Assembly: GCA_024235955.1 (NCBI GenBank)
Contig: JACKLJ010000002.1
Span: forward strand, 62,001 to 126,000
Source: Burkholderiaceae bacterium
GTDB lineage: Bacteria > Pseudomonadota > Gammaproteobacteria > Burkholderiales > Burkholderiaceae_C
Direction of reading: 5' to 3'
DNA: 64,000 nucleotides
The notes under the pieces are model-generated. The model did not search any database and was not told the DNA's origin. It saw nothing but the letters and a program-made list of their open reading frames with translations. Shown piece after piece: positions 17,826 through 26,930 of the stretch (position 1 is the first letter of the stretch; the number at the start of each line of letters is the position of its first letter). Both the position numbers and the translations under genes were made by a program.

Positions 17826-20501
17826 ATGGAAGTTTCCCGCATTCGCGCGCTGCGCGGCCCCAACCTGTGGAGCCGCCATACCGCCATCGAGGCCGTGGTG
17901 CGCTGCACCGAGGCCGAGCGCGACCTGAGCGCCACCCCCGCCTTCGAAAAACGCCTGCGCGAGCTGTTCCCCGCTGTGGGCGGGCTGCATTCCAACAAGC
18001 CGAGTGTGCCGATCTCCATGGCCCACGCACTGGAGCTGGTAGCGCTGGCGCTGCAGGCCCAGGCCGGCTGCCCGGTCACCTTCAGCCGCACCACGCCGAC
18101 CGAGGAGCCGGGCGTCTATCAGGTGGCCGTGCAATACACCGAGGAAGACGTCGGCCGCCAGGCCTTCGAACACGCCCAGGGCCTGTGCCGGGCTGCCGCT
18201 GACGGTGCCACGTACGACGTGGCCGCCGCCGTGGCCGCGCTGGCCGCGCTGGACGAAGACGTGCGCCTTGGCCCCTCCACCGGTGCCATCGTGGAAGCGG
18301 CGCTGGCGCGCGGCATCCCGATCCGCCGCCTCACGCAGGGCAGCCTGGTGCAGTTCGGCTGGGGCAGCCTGCAGCGGCGCATCCAGGCCGCCGAGGTGGA
18401 CGGCACCAGCGCCATCTCCGAATCCATCGCCCAGGACAAGGACCTGACCAAGAAGCTGCTGCATTCGGCCGGCGTGCCGGTGCCGCGCGGCCGCCCGGTC
18501 GACAGCAAGGACGACGGCTGGGCCGCCGCCCAGGATGTCGGCCTGCCGGTGGTGGTCAAGCCGCAGGACGGCAACCAGGGAAAGGGCGTGACGGTGGGCA
18601 TCTCCGAGCGCTGCCATTTCGACATCGCCTACGACGCCGCGGCCAAGTACGGCGGCGTGATGGTCGAGAAATACCTGCCCGGCCACGACTTCCGCCTGCT
18701 GGTGGTGGGCGACAAGCTGATCGCCGCTGCCCGGCGCGACCCGCCGCTGGTGATCGGCGACGGCAAGCACACCGTGCGCGAACTGGTGACCGAGGTCAAC
18801 CTGGACCCGCGCCGTGGCGAAGGCCACGGCACCTCGCTCACCAAGATCCGCATCGACACCATCGCCGAGGCGCGCCTGGCCGCCCAAGACCTCACCCCTG
18901 ATTCCGTGCCCGCCAAGGGCCAGCGCGTGGTGCTGCGCAACAACGCCAACCTGTCCACCGGCGGCACCGCCACCGACGTGACCGACAGCGTGCACCCCGA
19001 CGTGGCCGCCCGCGCCATCGAGGCCGCCCAGACCGTGGGCCTGGACATCTGCGGTGTCGACGTGGTCTGTGAAACCGTCATCCGCCCGCTGGAAGAGCAA
19101 GGCGGCGGCATCGTCGAAGTCAACGCCGCGCCCGGCCTGCGCATGCACATCAGCCCCTCGTTCGGCAAGGGGCGCGACGTGGGCAAAGCGGTGATCGACC
19201 ACATGTACCCGGGCGGCGGCAACGGCCGCATCCCGGTGATCGCCGTCACCGGCACCAACGGCAAGACCACCACCGTGCGCCTGGCCGCCCACCTGCTCAA
19301 GGCCCAGGGCCTGCGCGTGGGCATGACCAACACCGACGGCGTGTACGTGAACGGCCGCCAGACCGACTCCGGCGACTGCTCCGGCCCGCGCAGTGCGCGC
19401 AACGTGCTAATGCACCCCGACGTCGACGCCGCGGTGCTGGAAACCGCGCGTGGCGGCCTGCTGCGCGAAGGCCTGGCCTTCGACCAGTGCGAGGTGGCCA
19501 TCGTCACCAACATGGGCGGCGGCGACCACCTGGGCCTGAACTACATCACCACGCTGGAAGACCTGAGCGTGCTCAAGCGCGTGATCGTGCTCAACGTGGC
19601 GCCCACCGGCACCGCCGTGCTGAACGCCGCCGACCCGGCCGTGGCCGCCATGGCGCCGCACTGCCCAGGCCGCGTGACCTTCTTCGCGCAGGACGGCGAA
19701 CATCCGGTGATCGCCACCCACCGCGCGCAGGGCAAGCGCGTGGTGTTCGTGCAGCGCGGCCACATCGTCTGCGCCGAGGCCGGCTTCGAGAAGCGCCTGC
19801 CGCTGTCGCAGGTGCCGCTCACGCGCGGCGGTCAGATCGGCTTCCAGGTTGAGAACGTGATGGCCTCCGTGGGTGCCGCCTGGGCCGTGGGCGTGCCCTG
19901 GGACGCCATCCAGCGCGGGCTGACCAGCTTCATCAGCGACGTGCACGGCGTGCCCGGCCGCTTCAACGTGTTCGACTACCGCGGCGCCACCGTAATCGCC
20001 GACTACGGCCACAACCCCGACGCCATCGCCGCCCTGGTGGCCGCGACCGAAGCCATGCCGGCGCAGCGCCGCTCGGTGGTGATCAGCGGCGCCGGCGACC
20101 GCCGCGACGAGGACATCCGCGCCCAGACCCAGATCCTGGGCGCTTCCTTCGACGAGGTGCTGCTGTACCAGGACGCCTGCCAGCGCGGCCGCGCCGACGG
20201 CGAGGTGCTGGGCCTGCTGCGCGACGGCCTGAAGGGCGCGCGCCGCACCCGCCACGTGCAGGAAATCCATGGCGAGTTCATCGCCATCGACACCGCGCTG
20301 GAAAGCCTGGACAAGGGCGACCTGTGCCTGATCCTGATCGACCAGGTGGACGAGGCGCTGGCCCACATCCAGCAGCGGGTGGCGGCCGCGCGCCCGGCGG
20401 CACCAGCCCGGCGTACGCGCAAGAAGGCGGCCTCTCCACGTGGTGCCCGTGCGCGCGACACGCAGGAAGCCGGCAAGGCCGGCGCCGCACTGGCGCCCTG
20501 A
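17826..20501 (+). CDS. cphA: Cyanophycin synthetase
   Basis: 891 aa. Makes cyanophycin (multi-L-arginyl-poly-L-aspartate) without a ribosome by adding Asp to the backbone (ATP-grasp domain) and Arg to the side chain (Mur-ligase domain). The N-terminal domain, ATP-grasp (KPQDGNQGKGVTVGI, VEVNAAPGLRMH) and an intact Mur P-loop GTNGKTTT from Gly476 are present, plus ADYGHNPDAIAAL of the Mur C-terminal domain. A basic Ala/Arg-rich tail follows. An AGGA precedes ATG 17826. It is probably cotranscribed with cphA'. No cyanophycinase gene lies in the window. Confidence 0.95.
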   Translation: MEVSRIRALRGPNLWSRHTAIEAVVRCTEAERDLSATPAFEKRLRELFPAVGGLHSNKPSVPISMAHALELVALALQAQAGCPVTFSRTTPTEEPGVYQVAVQYTEEDVGRQAFEHAQGLCRAAADGATYDVAAAVAALAALDEDVRLGPSTGAIVEAALARGIPIRRLTQGSLVQFGWGSLQRRIQAAEVDGTSAISESIAQDKDLTKKLLHSAGVPVPRGRPVDSKDDGWAAAQDVGLPVVVKPQDGNQGKGVTVGISERCHFDIAYDAAAKYGGVMVEKYLPGHDFRLLVVGDKLIAAARRDPPLVIGDGKHTVRELVTEVNLDPRRGEGHGTSLTKIRIDTIAEARLAAQDLTPDSVPAKGQRVVLRNNANLSTGGTATDVTDSVHPDVAARAIEAAQTVGLDICGVDVVCETVIRPLEEQGGGIVEVNAAPGLRMHISPSFGKGRDVGKAVIDHMYPGGGNGRIPVIAVTGTNGKTTTVRLAAHLLKAQGLRVGMTNTDGVYVNGRQTDSGDCSGPRSARNVLMHPDVDAAVLETARGGLLREGLAFDQCEVAIVTNMGGGDHLGLNYITTLEDLSVLKRVIVLNVAPTGTAVLNAADPAVAAMAPHCPGRVTFFAQDGEHPVIATHRAQGKRVVFVQRGHIVCAEAGFEKRLPLSQVPLTRGGQIGFQVENVMASVGAAWAVGVPWDAIQRGLTSFISDVHGVPGRFNVFDYRGATVIADYGHNPDAIAALVAATEAMPAQRRSVVISGAGDRRDEDIRAQTQILGASFDEVLLYQDACQRGRADGEVLGLLRDGLKGARRTRHVQEIHGEFIAIDTALESLDKGDLCLILIDQVDEALAHIQQRVAAARPAAPARRTRKKAASPRGARARDTQEAGKAGAALAP

Positions 20502-20727
20502 AGACGGGCGGGCGAGCGACCGCGCCACACCCGCCTTTTGCCCTGCGCCCCGCCAGTTCGGCGGGGGCGAACTTTCGAATCCGTTCGGCTAGGCGCTTTG
20601 ACTGGCTCGGCTTTGACTGGTTCGGGATGGACCGGCCGCAAGCCTTCCGCAAGCAGGAACCGGGGCTGACCTCACCACCCGGTTCGCTCACCCCGTACCA
20701 CGATCAACCGGCAAGCATCGCAGAATG

Positions 20728-20795
20728 CTACCCAATCGATAGCTGCCTGCGCCCGCCGCCATTAGCCTGGTGCCTCATTTGATCCAAAAATCGGC
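20728..20795 (-). repeat. Repeat A, copy 5
   Basis: GATAGCTGCCTGCGCCCGC core followed by a CCATTAGCCTGG segment and ATTTGATCCAAAAAT edge. Confidence 0.85.
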
Positions 20796-20797
20796 AC

Positions 20798-20812
20798 CGC
20801 GCCAGCGGCGCG
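20798..20812 (-). terminator. Short GC hairpin at the end of the YhgE/Pip gene
   Basis: Perfect 6-bp stem CGCGCC/GGCGCG with a 3-nt loop, 8 bp past the minus-strand stop; a T-run (minus strand) follows only after GTGCCGA. A weak terminator at best. Confidence 0.4.
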
Positions 20813-20819
20813 TCCGGCG

Positions 20820-22871
20820 TCAGTCCACCTCGATCAGAGGCTGGTAGTCGGCCTCGTCCACCAGGCGCCAGCGGCCCAGCCAGGCCGCGGCCAGCACGCA
20901 GACGGCGTCAATGGCGGCGATGACCCCGATGGCGTGCAGCCAGGCGCCGTCGAAGGCGCCGAACATCGACACCCGCAGCGCCCGCACCACCCAGGTGAGC
21001 GGCATGAACGGGTGGATGGCCTGAAAGAAGGGCGAGGTCAGCTCCACAGGGATGGTGGCCCCTGCCGCCGCCAGTTGCAGCACCAGCAGGATCAGCGCCA
21101 CCATCCGCCCGGCGTCGCCCAGGATGCACACCAGCGCGAAGATCAGCGCCAAAAAGGCCGAGGCCGTCATCAGCATGGTGAAGGCGAAGCGCGGCACGCT
21201 GACCACTTCCACCTGCAGCAGGCCAAACAGCATGGCCAGCAGGATGATCGTCTGCAGCAGCAGCACCAGCCCGGGCACCAGCAGCTTGCCCAGCACCACC
21301 GCCAGCGGCGGCTGGCCGGCCAGCGGGCGCGGCAGCCAGCGGTAGGCGAACAGGAAGGTGCACAGCGTGGCCCCCACCCACAGGGCGATGGGCGCGAAGT
21401 TGGGCGTGAAGCCGCTGCCCTGATTGGCCACCGGCGCCACGACCTCGATGCGCGGCTGGATCGATTCCGCCAGCCCAGAAGCCGAGCCGGTGAGCGAGGC
21501 CACGTTCTCCGGCAGCCGCGAAGCCAGCAATGCCACGCCGTCGGCCAGCCGCTGGCTGCCCTGCGCCAGCTGGTCCAGCCCGCCGGCGAGCTGGTGCATG
21601 CCGCCCTGCAGCTGTTTGGCACCCCGCGCCAGATCGGCGCTGCCCTGGCCGGTCCTGGCGACGCCAGCCTGGTACTCGTCCAGCCTGGCATCGGCGGGCA
21701 TGGCGGCGGCCAGCTGGCCCACGCCGCCGGCCAGCTGGCCCATGCCGTCGGTCAGCCGCCCCACCCCGCCGGCCAGTTGCGTGGCGCCCTCGCCCAGCCG
21801 GTCGGAGGCGGTCACCGCCTGGCCCAGGCCGCCCTGCAGCTGGGTGGCACCGGCCTCCAGCTGGCCCGCCGCGTCGCCCACCTTGCTGGCGCCGAAAGGC
21901 AGCTTCTGGCTCTCGGTGCCGAGCTTCTTGGTGCCCTCGCGCAGCTGGCCGGCGCCCTGCTGCAGCTGGCGCAGGCCGGCGCCCAGCTCCTTCTGGCCGT
22001 CGGCGAGCTGCTGGCTGCCCGCTTTCAGCGCCTGCAGCTCGGTCGCAGAAGGCATCCTGCCGTGCATCTGGCGCAGCGCGCCGCCGGCCTGCTTCATGCC
22101 GTCGGTGAGCTGCTGGCTGGCGCCCGTCAGCTGCCCCAGGCCGGCTTCCAGCTGCGCGCTGCCCTGGGCGAGCTGGCGCGCGCCGTCGTCCAGCTTGCCG
22201 GAACCGGTGCGCGCCTGGCCCGCCGCGTCGGCCAGCTGGCGGGCGCCCGTCACCAGCTGGGCCACGCCCTCGCGCAGCTGCGCGACGCTTTCGGTGGCGC
22301 CGGCCGCCGTTTGCAGCACGGCGTTCCAGCGCTGCTCGTTGAGCGCATGGTTGAGCTTGCGCGCCAGCTCGGGCGCAAAGCGCCGCGCAAAGCCGGCGCC
22401 GGTGTAGTTGTTGCCTTCCGAGACGTAGACCGTCAGCTCGCCGGCACCCGCGGCTTCGCCCGGCACGGCGTGGCGGCTGAAATCCGGCGGGATCAGCACG
22501 GCGAAGGTGCGCTCGCCCCGGCGCACCGCGGCCTTGGCGGACTCGGGGTCGGCCAGGGTGTCGTAGCTGAAGGTCGGCTCGGTGGCCAGCGAAGTCAGCA
22601 GCTGCTGGCCCAGGTTGACCTGCCGGCCCCGGACGTCGATGCCGGTGTCCTGGTTCACCAGCGCCACGCGCAGCCCGCGCGTGTGCGAGGCCGGATCCCA
22701 CATGCTGCTCAGGTAGATGCCGGCGTACAGCGAAGGCACCAGCAGCACCGCCAGCAGCGCCATCACGAAGCGCGGGTGCTGGCGCAGCAGACCGAGGTCG
22801 TAGCGCACCATGCGCGCGTAGGCCTGGCGGAAGCCGCGGCTGGGGGCGGCGGTGGTTTCGGGTGCGCTCAT
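20820..22871 (-). CDS. YhgE/Pip family membrane protein with long periodic repeat
   Basis: 683 aa. One membrane segment near residues 38-58, a large extracytoplasmic part, then about five segments (about 490-670) of ABC-2 type. Residues about 195-465 are built from short periods of the form GxxQLxxGxxQL (for example LADGQKELGAGLRQLQQGAG), as in phage-infection protein/YhgE and related MmpL-like helpers, predicting a long helical stalk. Function unproven: export of a secreted factor or cell-wall component is the usual suggestion. It follows a terminator and repeat A, so it has its own transcript. The start ATG lacks a strong Shine-Dalgarno. Confidence 0.82.
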   Translation of the reverse strand: MSAPETTAAPSRGFRQAYARMVRYDLGLLRQHPRFVMALLAVLLVPSLYAGIYLSSMWDPASHTRGLRVALVNQDTGIDVRGRQVNLGQQLLTSLATEPTFSYDTLADPESAKAAVRRGERTFAVLIPPDFSRHAVPGEAAGAGELTVYVSEGNNYTGAGFARRFAPELARKLNHALNEQRWNAVLQTAAGATESVAQLREGVAQLVTGARQLADAAGQARTGSGKLDDGARQLAQGSAQLEAGLGQLTGASQQLTDGMKQAGGALRQMHGRMPSATELQALKAGSQQLADGQKELGAGLRQLQQGAGQLREGTKKLGTESQKLPFGASKVGDAAGQLEAGATQLQGGLGQAVTASDRLGEGATQLAGGVGRLTDGMGQLAGGVGQLAAAMPADARLDEYQAGVARTGQGSADLARGAKQLQGGMHQLAGGLDQLAQGSQRLADGVALLASRLPENVASLTGSASGLAESIQPRIEVVAPVANQGSGFTPNFAPIALWVGATLCTFLFAYRWLPRPLAGQPPLAVVLGKLLVPGLVLLLQTIILLAMLFGLLQVEVVSVPRFAFTMLMTASAFLALIFALVCILGDAGRMVALILLVLQLAAAGATIPVELTSPFFQAIHPFMPLTWVVRALRVSMFGAFDGAWLHAIGVIAAIDAVCVLAAAWLGRWRLVDEADYQPLIEVD

Positions 22872-22919
22872 GCGCGCCCTTCCATGGGGCTGATGCGCCC
22901 GCGCCCGGGAACCTGGTGG

Positions 22920-22985
22920 ACTATGGAATTCATAGCTGTCTGCGCCTGCTGTTCCTGGGTTTTAGGCCGATTCGACCCAAAAAAA
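22920..22985 (-). repeat. Repeat A, copy 6
   Basis: CATAGCTGTCTGCGCCTGC core with the GGCCGATTCGACC edge. It adjoins the terminator of the upstream gene. Confidence 0.85.
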
Positions 22986-23003
22986 GGCGGGTCGTCAACC
23001 CGC
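22979..23003 (-). terminator. Rho-independent terminator of the nitronate monooxygenase gene
   Basis: On the minus strand a 7-bp stem GGCGGGT/ACCCGCC with a 5-nt loop is followed directly by six T. It lies 15 bp after the stop at 23019. A textbook intrinsic terminator. Confidence 0.9.
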
Positions 23004-23018
23004 CTGTTGGACAACCCC

Positions 23019-23981
23019 TCAGAGCGCCAGCCGGGCCCGGGCCTCCTGGTATTCGCGCTTGAAGCGGGCCACCAGCTCGGCCGTGGGCACCACGCGGTCG
23101 ATCGCGCCGATACCCTGGCCGCAGCCCCATATGTCTTTCCAGGCCTTGGCGCCCGCTGTGCCACTGGTGCCGAAGTTCATCTTGCTCGGATCGCTCTCGG
23201 GCAGGTGGTCCGGGTCCATGCCGGCGTTGCGGATGCTGCCCTTGAGGTAGTTGCCGTGCACGCCGGTGTAGAAGTTGGAGTAGACGATGTCGTCGGAATT
23301 GCTGTCGCAGATCATCTGCTTGTAGCCCTCCACCGCGCGCGCCTCTTCGGTGGCGATGAAGGCCGAGCCGATGTAGGCGAAATCCGCCCCCATGGCCTGC
23401 GCCGCCAGGATGGCGCCGCCCGAGGCAATGGAACCTGACAGCGCCAGCGGCCCGTCGAACCACTGGCGGATCTCCTGCACCATGGCGAACGGGCTCTTGA
23501 CGCTGGCGTGGCCGCCGGCGCCGGCCGCCACCGGGATCAGGCCGTCGGCGCCCTTCTCGATCGCCTTGTGCGCGAACACGTTGCTGATCACGTCGTGCAG
23601 CACCACGCCGCCCCAGCCGTGCACGGCCTGGTTCACGTCCTCGCGCGCGCCCAGGCTGGTGATGATGATCGGCACCTTGTACTTGGCGCACAGCTGCATG
23701 TCGTGCTCCAGCCGGTCGTTGCTCTTGTGCACGATCTGGTTGATGGCAAAGGGCGCGGCCGGGTTGTCCGGGTTTGCCTTGTCCCAGGCGGCCAGCGCCT
23801 CGGTGATCTCGGCCAGCCATTCGTCCAGTTGCTCGGCCGGGCGGGCGTTGAGGGCCGGCATGGAGCCGACCACGCCCGACGTGCACTGGGCGATCACCAG
23901 CTTGGGGTTGCTGATGATGAACAGCGGCGAGCCGATGACGGGAAAGCGCAGCTTGTCGAAAACGGCGGGCAGCCTGGACAT
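23019..23981 (-). CDS. NAD(P)H-dependent flavin oxidoreductase / nitronate monooxygenase family
   Basis: 320 aa TIM-barrel FMN enzyme. Landmarks are FPVIGSPLFIISNPKLVIA at the N-terminus, GLIPVAAGAGGHAS and the ALSGSIASGGAILAAQAMGADFAYIGSAFIAT phosphate-binding region. Family members oxidise alkyl nitronates or reduce enoyl/keto substrates; the exact reaction cannot be assigned. A GAGGAG Shine-Dalgarno precedes ATG 23981. It is downstream of the acyl-CoA dehydrogenase with repeat A copy 7 between them, and ends at an intrinsic terminator. Confidence 0.88.
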   Translation of the reverse strand: MSRLPAVFDKLRFPVIGSPLFIISNPKLVIAQCTSGVVGSMPALNARPAEQLDEWLAEITEALAAWDKANPDNPAAPFAINQIVHKSNDRLEHDMQLCAKYKVPIIITSLGAREDVNQAVHGWGGVVLHDVISNVFAHKAIEKGADGLIPVAAGAGGHASVKSPFAMVQEIRQWFDGPLALSGSIASGGAILAAQAMGADFAYIGSAFIATEEARAVEGYKQMICDSNSDDIVYSNFYTGVHGNYLKGSIRNAGMDPDHLPESDPSKMNFGTSGTAGAKAWKDIWGCGQGIGAIDRVVPTAELVARFKREYQEARARLAL

Positions 23982-24017
23982 GGCATCTCCTCAGCGCGGG
24001 CGTGAGCCCGCATTTTC

Positions 24018-24072
24018 TTGGTCAAAAGTGCTGCCAGCCCTTGCGCAGCAGGCGCAGGCAGCTATGGAAAAA
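24018..24072 (+). repeat. Repeat A, copy 7
   Basis: CCAGCCCTTGCGCAGC segment followed by AGGCGCAGGCAGCTATGGAAA. It occupies half of the 109-bp gap. Confidence 0.85.
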
Positions 24073-24090
24073 TGAGTAAACCGTGGCCGC

Positions 24091-25881
24091 TCAGAAGGCG
24101 TCCATGGGCAGCGCCATGACGCTCTGGGCGCCGCCGACGATGGCGTCGCGCGTGGCGCGCGCCCGCGTCAGGATGTGCTCGGCATAGAAGCGGGCGGTGG
24201 CGATCTTGGCCTGCATGAAGGCCTGGTCCTGCCCGGCTTTCAGCGCCTGCTCGGCCGCCAGCAGCGAGCGGCCCAGCTGCCAGCCGGCCACCAGGTTGCC
24301 GGTGAGCATCAGGTAGGGCACGCTGCCGGCGTAGGCGGCGTTGGGATCGGCCTTGCCGTTCTCGACCATGAAGCCCACCACGTCCAGGAAGGCCTGGCGC
24401 GCCTCGGCCAGATGGCCGGCCACGGCCTTGGCGTCGGCGCTGCCGCTGGCGGCCAGGGCCTGCTCGGTCTTCTCGACCTGGGCGGCGATGGCCTTGGCGG
24501 CCTGGCCGCCGTCGCGCGTGGTCTTGCGGCCCACCAGGTCGTTGGCCTGGATGGCGGTGGTGCCTTCGTAGATGGTCAGGATCTTGGCGTCGCGGTAGTA
24601 CTGCGCGGCACCGGTTTCCTCGATGAAGCCCATGCCGCCGTGCACCTGCACGCCGAGGTTGGTGACTTCCAGGCTGGACTCGGTGCTGTAGCCCTTGACC
24701 AGCGGCACCATGAATTCGTAGAAGGCCTGGTTCTGCTCGCGCACCGCCGGGTCAGGGTGGTGGTGCGCGGCGTCGTAGGCGGCGGCGGCCGTGGTGGCCA
24801 TGGCGCGGCAGCCTTCGGTGAGCGCGCGCATGGTCATCAGCATGCGGCGCACGTCCGGGTGATGGATGATGGTGGCCGAGCCCTTCACGCTGCCGTCCAC
24901 CGGGCGGCTCTGCACGCGCTCCTTGGCGTAGGCCACGGCCTTCTGGTAGGCGCGGTCGGACACCGCGATGCCCTGCACGCCCACGGCATAGCGGGCGGCG
25001 TTCATCATGATGAACATGTACTCCAGGCCGCGGTTTTCCTCGCCCACCAGGTAACCGACGGCGCCGCCGTGGTCACCGAACTGCAGCACCGCCGTGGGGC
25101 TGGCCTTGATGCCCATCTTGTGCTCGATGCTGACGCAGTAGACGTCGTTGCGGTCGCCCAGGGCGCCGTCCTTGCCGACCATGAACTTGGGCACCACGAA
25201 CAGGCTGATGCCCTTGACGCCCTCCGGCGCGCCCTGCACGCGGGCCAGCACCAGGTGGACGATGTTGTCCGCCATGTCGTGCTCGCCATAGGTGATGAAG
25301 ATCTTGGTGCCGAAGACGCGGTAGGTGCCGTCGGGCTGCGGCTCTGCGCGGGTGCGCACCAGCGCCAGGTCGGAGCCGGCCTGCGGCTCGGTCAGGTTCA
25401 TGGTGCCGGTCCATTCGCCGGACACCAGCTTTTCCAGGTAGGTGGCCTTCAGCTCGTCGCTGCCGGCGGTGAGCAGCGCCTCGATGGCGCCGTCGGTCAG
25501 CAGCGGGCAGAGCGCGAAGCTCAGGTTGGCCGCGTTCAGGATCTCGCCGCAGGCCGCGCCGATGGTCTTGGGCAGGCCCTGGCCACCGAAATCGGCCGGG
25601 TGCTGCAGCCCCTGCCAGCCGCCCTCGGCGTACTGTTTGAAGGCCTCCTTGAAGCCCTTGCTGGTGGTCACCTGGTTGCCGGCCAGCGAGGAAGGCACCT
25701 TGTCGGCCTCGTGGTTGAGCGGCGCGACCACGCCCTCGTTGAAGCGCGCGCATTCTTCCAGCACGGCCTGGGCGGTTTCCAGGCCGGCGTCCTCGAAGCC
25801 GGGAATGCTGGCGATCTCCTCGATGTTGGCCAGGTGTTCGATGTCGAACAGCATGTCCTTGACGGGGGCTTGGTAGCTCAT
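24091..25881 (-). CDS. Acyl-CoA dehydrogenase, DmdC/FadE-like
   Basis: About 596 aa. Oxidises acyl-CoA to enoyl-CoA and passes electrons to the ETF encoded just upstream. It has the long N-terminal region (MSYQAPVKDMLFDIEHL), TEPQAGSDLAL, KIFITYGEHDMADNIVH and the catalytic-base motif ILTIYEGTTAIQ, followed by a C-terminal extension (GKADPNAAYAGSVPYLMLTG). The size and motifs match the DmdC-like group, but the substrate could be any medium or long acyl-CoA. CAGGAGACCGCC before ATG 25881 fixes the start; a TTG further up is less likely. A terminator-like hairpin separates it from etfA. Confidence 0.93.
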   Translation of the reverse strand: MSYQAPVKDMLFDIEHLANIEEIASIPGFEDAGLETAQAVLEECARFNEGVVAPLNHEADKVPSSLAGNQVTTSKGFKEAFKQYAEGGWQGLQHPADFGGQGLPKTIGAACGEILNAANLSFALCPLLTDGAIEALLTAGSDELKATYLEKLVSGEWTGTMNLTEPQAGSDLALVRTRAEPQPDGTYRVFGTKIFITYGEHDMADNIVHLVLARVQGAPEGVKGISLFVVPKFMVGKDGALGDRNDVYCVSIEHKMGIKASPTAVLQFGDHGGAVGYLVGEENRGLEYMFIMMNAARYAVGVQGIAVSDRAYQKAVAYAKERVQSRPVDGSVKGSATIIHHPDVRRMLMTMRALTEGCRAMATTAAAAYDAAHHHPDPAVREQNQAFYEFMVPLVKGYSTESSLEVTNLGVQVHGGMGFIEETGAAQYYRDAKILTIYEGTTAIQANDLVGRKTTRDGGQAAKAIAAQVEKTEQALAASGSADAKAVAGHLAEARQAFLDVVGFMVENGKADPNAAYAGSVPYLMLTGNLVAGWQLGRSLLAAEQALKAGQDQAFMQAKIATARFYAEHILTRARATRDAIVGGAQSVMALPMDAF

Positions 25882-25904
25882 GGCGGTCTCCTGAATCAAC
25901 AAAA

Positions 25905-25930
25905 ACGGGGCACCGCGTGCGATGCCCCGT
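25905..25930 (-). terminator. Intrinsic-terminator-like hairpin between etfA and the acyl-CoA dehydrogenase
   Basis: On the minus strand an 8-bp stem ACGGGGCA/TGCCCCGT with a 10-nt loop is followed by TTTTG. It should partly terminate etfBA transcription, so the dehydrogenase may be expressed at a lower level than the ETF. Confidence 0.7.
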
Positions 25931-25962
25931 CAGGTTTGGTCTCTTGGGCTGACGCGGCCCGG

Positions 25963-26895
25963 TCAGAGTGCGTTGGTCAGCTCGGGCACGGCGGTGAACA
26001 GATCCGCCACCAGGCCGTAGTCGGCCACGCTGAAGATCGGCGCCTCTTCGTCCTTGTTGATGGCCACGATCACCTTGCTGTCCTTCATCCCGGCCAGGTG
26101 CTGGATGGCCCCGGAGATGCCGGCGGCGATGTACAGCTGCGGCGCCACGATCTTGCCGGTCTGGCCGACCTGCAGGTCGTTGGGCGCGTAGCCTGCGTCC
26201 ACCGCGGCGCGGCTGGCACCGATGGCGGCGCCCAGCTTGTCGGCCAGCGGGGTCATCACTTCCTGGAACTTCTCGGCGCTGCCCAGGGCGCGGCCGCCGG
26301 AGACGACGATCTTGGCCGCCGTCAGCTCGGGCCGGTCGCTCTTGGCGATCTCGGCGCCGACGAAGCTGCTCTTGCCGCTGTCGGCGGCGGCCGGGATGCT
26401 TTCCACGGCGGCGCTGCCACCGCTGGCGGCCGCGGCGTCGAAGCCGGTGGTGCGCACGGTGATGACCTTGGTGGCATCAGCGCTCTGCACGGTGGCGATG
26501 GCGTTGCCGGCGTAGATCGGGCGCTCGAAGGTGTCGGGGCTGTCGACCTTGGTGATGTCGGAGATCTGCGCCACGTCGAGCTTGGCGGCCACGCGCGGGG
26601 CGGTGTTCTTGCCGCTGGCGGTGGCGGGGAACAGGATGTGGCTGTAGTTGCCGGCGATGGCGAGCACCTGGGCGGCCAGGTTCTCGGCCAGGCCGTGGGC
26701 CAGGCTGTCGCCGTCGGCGTGCAGCACCTTGGCGACGCCGGCGATCTGGCCGGCGGCCTTGGCGGCTTCAGCGGCGTTCTGGCCGGCCACCAGCACGTGC
26801 ACGTCACCGCCGCAGGCGACGGCGGCGGTGACGGTATTGAGGGTGGCGCTCTTGATGGAGGCGTTGTCGTGTTCGGCGATGACGAGTGCGGTCAT
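25963..26895 (-). CDS. etfA: Electron transfer flavoprotein alpha subunit
   Basis: 310 aa. Forms the ETF heterodimer with EtfB, binds FAD and moves electrons from acyl-CoA dehydrogenases to ETF-ubiquinone oxidoreductase. The C-terminal FAD-binding signature is present: VVSGGRALGSAEKF, VGQTGKIVAPQLYIAAGISGAIQHLAGMKDSKVIVAINKDEEAP. Located 35 bp after etfB in the same operon. Confidence 0.97.
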   Translation of the reverse strand: MTALVIAEHDNASIKSATLNTVTAAVACGGDVHVLVAGQNAAEAAKAAGQIAGVAKVLHADGDSLAHGLAENLAAQVLAIAGNYSHILFPATASGKNTAPRVAAKLDVAQISDITKVDSPDTFERPIYAGNAIATVQSADATKVITVRTTGFDAAAASGGSAAVESIPAAADSGKSSFVGAEIAKSDRPELTAAKIVVSGGRALGSAEKFQEVMTPLADKLGAAIGASRAAVDAGYAPNDLQVGQTGKIVAPQLYIAAGISGAIQHLAGMKDSKVIVAINKDEEAPIFSVADYGLVADLFTAVPELTNAL

Positions 26896-26930
26896 GTTCT
26901 AGTGCTCCTGTGTTCTGTCGTGCTGCGGGC

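Larger units (their letters stand above)
20502..20819. other. Gap between convergent cphA and the YhgE/Pip gene
   Basis: No gene is seen. It holds a 15-bp tandem duplication at 20595-20624 (GCTTTGACTGG plus C/T TCG), repeat A copy 5 and a hairpin at 20798-20812. Confidence 0.7.
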
